The translations under genes and the position numbers were made by a program. Positions 7,073-8,940 of a stretch of 8,940 nucleotides of DNA are shown one piece after another. How positions within the stretch are numbered: position 1 is the stretch's first letter; every line of letters begins with the position of its first letter. The notes under the pieces are model-generated. The model ran no database searches. It saw only the letters and a list, made by a program, of their open reading frames with translations, and was not told the origin of the DNA. The DNA lies in the NCBI GenBank assembly GCA_946481135.1, contig CAMLMQ010000120.1, positions 1 through 8,940 of the forward strand, in the 5' to 3' direction. This DNA is from an uncultured Microbacteriaceae bacterium. Its GTDB lineage: Bacteria; Actinomycetota; Actinomycetes; Actinomycetales; Microbacteriaceae.

Positions 7073-7082
7073 ACTGCGGACG
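7070..7082 (+). promoter_or_regulatory. Candidate -10 element overlapping a stop codon, positioned for a leaderless transcript of the lipoprotein gene
   Basis: TAAACT at 7070-7075 matches TANNNT and is the most AT-rich hexamer in its surroundings. Seven bases later lies GTG at 7083, the only sensible start for the lipoprotein, and no convincing Shine-Dalgarno sits between them. The first three bases of the hexamer are the TAA stop of the second ATPase gene. No clear -35 is visible about 17 bases upstream (CCGTCG at 7047-7052). Read-through from the transporter operon could add to expression. Confidence 0.5.
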
Positions 7083-8912
7083 GTGGGAGCACAGGCAGCG
7101 TCGCGCGCCCGGCGACTGGGAGCGGCGATCGGCGCCCTCGTCGTCCTCGTGGCCCTCGCCGGATGCACCGCCCCCACCGTCGTCGAAGGCAGCGAAGTCA
7201 CCGTCGCGGTCGACGAGCCGTTCACCTCGCTCAACCCCGCCACCTCGTACGGTCGCTCGAGCACGACCAACGCCGACGTCGCCTGGCTCACCGGATCGGC
7301 GTTCGCCGCCTACGACGACGCTTACCGCCTCGTCGACGACCCCTCGTTCGGCACCGCCGAGATCGTCGCCGAGGATCCACTCACCGTGCGCTACCAGGTG
7401 TCGCCCGACGCGCAATGGTCCGACGGCACCCCCGTCGACGCCGCCGACCTGCTGCTCGCGTGGGCCGCCGACTCGGGCGCGCTCAACACCCCCGACTTCG
7501 ACGACGCCGCCTACGTCGACCCCGACACGGGCCGCTACACCGACGCCTTCCCCGACGACGTCGTCTACTTCGACGGCCGCACCGGCGCGGGCCTCGAACT
7601 CGCGACCCAGACGCCGCAGCTCGGCGACGACGGCCGCACCCTGTTCGTGCACTACGACGCGTACGTCCCCGCGTGGCGCACCGTGCTCGCCCCCGGCGTC
7701 CCGGCACACGTGCTGCAGACGATCGCGAGCGGCGACGACTACGAGGATGCCGCGGGCGCGAAGGAAGCGCTCGTCACGGCCGTCCTCGAGCGCGACGAGG
7801 AGGCGCTCGCGGCGCTCGCGCGAACCTGGAACGAGGCCTACAACCTCGACGAAGCCGCCGGCGACCAGACGCCGGACGACGGCACGCTGCTGCTCGCCTC
7901 AGGTCCCTACCGCGTGGCCGCGATCGACGAGACCGGCGTCACCCTCGAAGCGAACCCCGAATACCGCGGCGCGCGGCGTCCCACGATCGAGACGATCCGC
8001 ATCCGGTTCGTGCCCGACCCCCTCGAAGTCGCCCGGCTGCTCGACGCGGGCGAAGTCGACATCGCCACCCCCGAACCCACCGAGGAGGTCGCGGCGGCAC
8101 TGCTCGCTGTCGACGGGCTGAGCGTCGTCGCCGGCACCGAAGCCCGGTACGAGCACCTCGACCTGCAGTTCGCCGACAGCCGCACCGGCACCTTCGACGA
8201 CGAGCGGGTGCGTCGCGCCTTCCTGCACGTCGTGCCGCGGCAGCAGATCCTCGACGACCAGGTCATCCCGGTTCAACCCGACGCCGTGCTGCTGGACTCC
8301 TTCCTGCTGCGGCCCGGCGCCGACGGCTACGCCGACGCGGTCGCCGATAACGGATCCGCCGACTACGCCCGCACCGACGTCGACGCCGCGCGCGCCCTGC
8401 TCGCCGAGGCGGGCAACCCCGCCCCCGTCGCGTGTGTGCTGTACGACCCCGCGAGCGAACGCCGCCAACAGGAGTTCGCCGCCCTCCGCGACAGCGCCGC
8501 GCGCGCCGGCTTCACCGTCACCGACTGCTCCAGCCCCGACTGGCGCGGACTCCTCGGCGTCGCCGGCGCCTACGACGCCGCCCTCTTCGCGTGGGACACC
8601 ACCCGACTCGGCCCCGGAGCGGCGGGCGCGATCTACCGCAGCGACTCCGCCCTCGCCAACTTCACCCGCTACGCCGACCCCGACGTCGACGCCCTCGTCG
8701 ACGATCTCGCCCGCGCCGACGACCCCGCCGAGCAGGCACGGCTCTCCGCCGAGATCGACGCGAAACTCTGGGCCGCCGCCTACGGCACCCCCCTCTACGC
8801 CTACCCGACCCTCACCGCCGTGCGCGACGACATCCAGAACGTCACCCGCTCCCCGCTCGACCGCGGCGTGTTCTGGAACGCCTGGGAGTGGGCGCCGGCT
8901 CCTTCCGAGTAA
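7083..8912 (+). CDS. Substrate-binding lipoprotein of the SBP_bac_5 (OppA/DppA/LpqW-like) family (609 aa)
   Basis: This is a predicted membrane-anchored extracytoplasmic binding protein. A basic start (SRARR), a hydrophobic stretch and the lipobox ALAGC give a lipidated Cys at residue 28. Family landmarks follow in order: WSDGTPVDAADLLLAWA (112-128), ASGPYRV (272-278), NPEYRG (291-296), VRRAFLHVVPRQQILDD (376-392) and ARALLAEAGN (436-445), then the C-terminal lobe to about 577. Cys451 and Cys482 could form a disulfide. The mature protein is strongly acidic. Length and the DLLLAWA segment resemble the actinobacterial branch that includes mycobacterial LpqW, so it could be a peptide/solute receptor or an LpqW-like non-transport protein; I cannot decide between them. 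No peptide-permease genes accompany it here. GTG at 7083 was chosen because it puts the signal peptide at the N-terminus and lies just after a -10 hexamer; the frame is open upstream only within the ATPase gene. Confidence 0.9.
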   Translation: MGAQAASRARRLGAAIGALVVLVALAGCTAPTVVEGSEVTVAVDEPFTSLNPATSYGRSSTTNADVAWLTGSAFAAYDDAYRLVDDPSFGTAEIVAEDPLTVRYQVSPDAQWSDGTPVDAADLLLAWAADSGALNTPDFDDAAYVDPDTGRYTDAFPDDVVYFDGRTGAGLELATQTPQLGDDGRTLFVHYDAYVPAWRTVLAPGVPAHVLQTIASGDDYEDAAGAKEALVTAVLERDEEALAALARTWNEAYNLDEAAGDQTPDDGTLLLASGPYRVAAIDETGVTLEANPEYRGARRPTIETIRIRFVPDPLEVARLLDAGEVDIATPEPTEEVAAALLAVDGLSVVAGTEARYEHLDLQFADSRTGTFDDERVRRAFLHVVPRQQILDDQVIPVQPDAVLLDSFLLRPGADGYADAVADNGSADYARTDVDAARALLAEAGNPAPVACVLYDPASERRQQEFAALRDSAARAGFTVTDCSSPDWRGLLGVAGAYDAALFAWDTTRLGPGAAGAIYRSDSALANFTRYADPDVDALVDDLARADDPAEQARLSAEIDAKLWAAAYGTPLYAYPTLTAVRDDIQNVTRSPLDRGVFWNAWEWAPAPSE

Positions 8913-8940
8913 CTCGGGGCGGGGGTGGGGCGCGTCGCGA
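8913..8940. other. Start of the intergenic region after the lipoprotein gene; G-rich
   Basis: Only 28 bases are available after the TAA stop at 8910-8912. They contain three closely spaced G runs (8916-8919, 8921-8925 and 8927-8930). No hairpin, promoter or start can be supported before the window ends. Confidence 0.4.

Noticed and set aside
6738..7082. Possible N-terminal extension of the lipoprotein into the preceding ATPase gene
   Set aside because: The extension is low-complexity out-of-frame sequence and would bury the signal peptide and lipobox. GTG at 7083 puts the lipobox Cys at residue 28, a normal distance.
7140..8912. Assigning the lipoprotein a specific substrate or the symbol oppA, dppA or lpqW
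   Set aside because: The fold is clear, but ligand specificity in SBP_bac_5 proteins cannot be read from these motifs, and neither peptide permeases nor diagnostic neighbours are in the window.
8916..8930. Possible G-quadruplex after the lipoprotein stop
   Set aside because: Only three G runs are visible, one short of a standard four-tract motif, and the window ends before the context can be judged; G runs are expected at this base composition.

Overview
The window reads as chromosomal DNA of a high-GC Gram-positive bacterium (Actinobacteria; a Microbacteriaceae-like organism is my best guess). The signs are roughly 74% GC by eye, G/C at almost every third codon position, frequent GTG starts, mostly TGA stops, a lipoprotein of the actinobacterial oligopeptide-binding type, and promoter/start arrangements typical of leaderless transcripts. 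All genes lie on the + strand. I saw no tRNA, rRNA, CRISPR array or insertion sequence, and no base-composition break that would suggest recent transfer.

Layout. Positions 1-176 hold the last codons of an OppF/DppF-type peptide-transporter ATPase. A strong hairpin (185-212), an overlapping 12-bp palindrome (204-215) and a candidate promoter (-10 at 257-262) fill the short gap that follows. Next comes a tightly packed four-gene unit, 269-7072. It encodes two large, paralogous ten-helix FtsX/MacB-type permeases (848 and 883 aa), then two ABC ATPases of the LolD/MacB type (298 and 239 aa). All three internal junctions are 4-base stop/start overlaps (GTGA, ATGA, ATGA), each start with its own Shine-Dalgarno sequence, so the four proteins are probably made together as one export or lipoprotein/cell-surface machine. 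The last gene (7083-8912) encodes a 609-aa lipoprotein of the SBP_bac_5 (OppA/DppA/LpqW-like) fold. It appears to have its own leaderless promoter, whose -10 hexamer is built over the stop codon of the preceding ATPase gene.

How the parts may work together. The permease/ATPase set has the parts of a type VII (mechanotransmission) ABC system, doubled: two different permeases and two different ATPases. Its substrate cannot be read from the sequence. The two permeases carry large ectodomains in reciprocal positions (small then large; large then smaller). The first ATPase has a C-terminal tail that closely resembles an AbrB/SpoVT-type swapped-hairpin domain and lacks the usual Arg after its signature motif, whereas the second ATPase is canonical. 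These asymmetries suggest a heteromeric transporter with one specialised ATPase. The oligopeptide-type genes on both sides (ATPase end and binding lipoprotein) may be parts of one peptide-uptake locus now split by the FtsX-type cassette, but this is inference.
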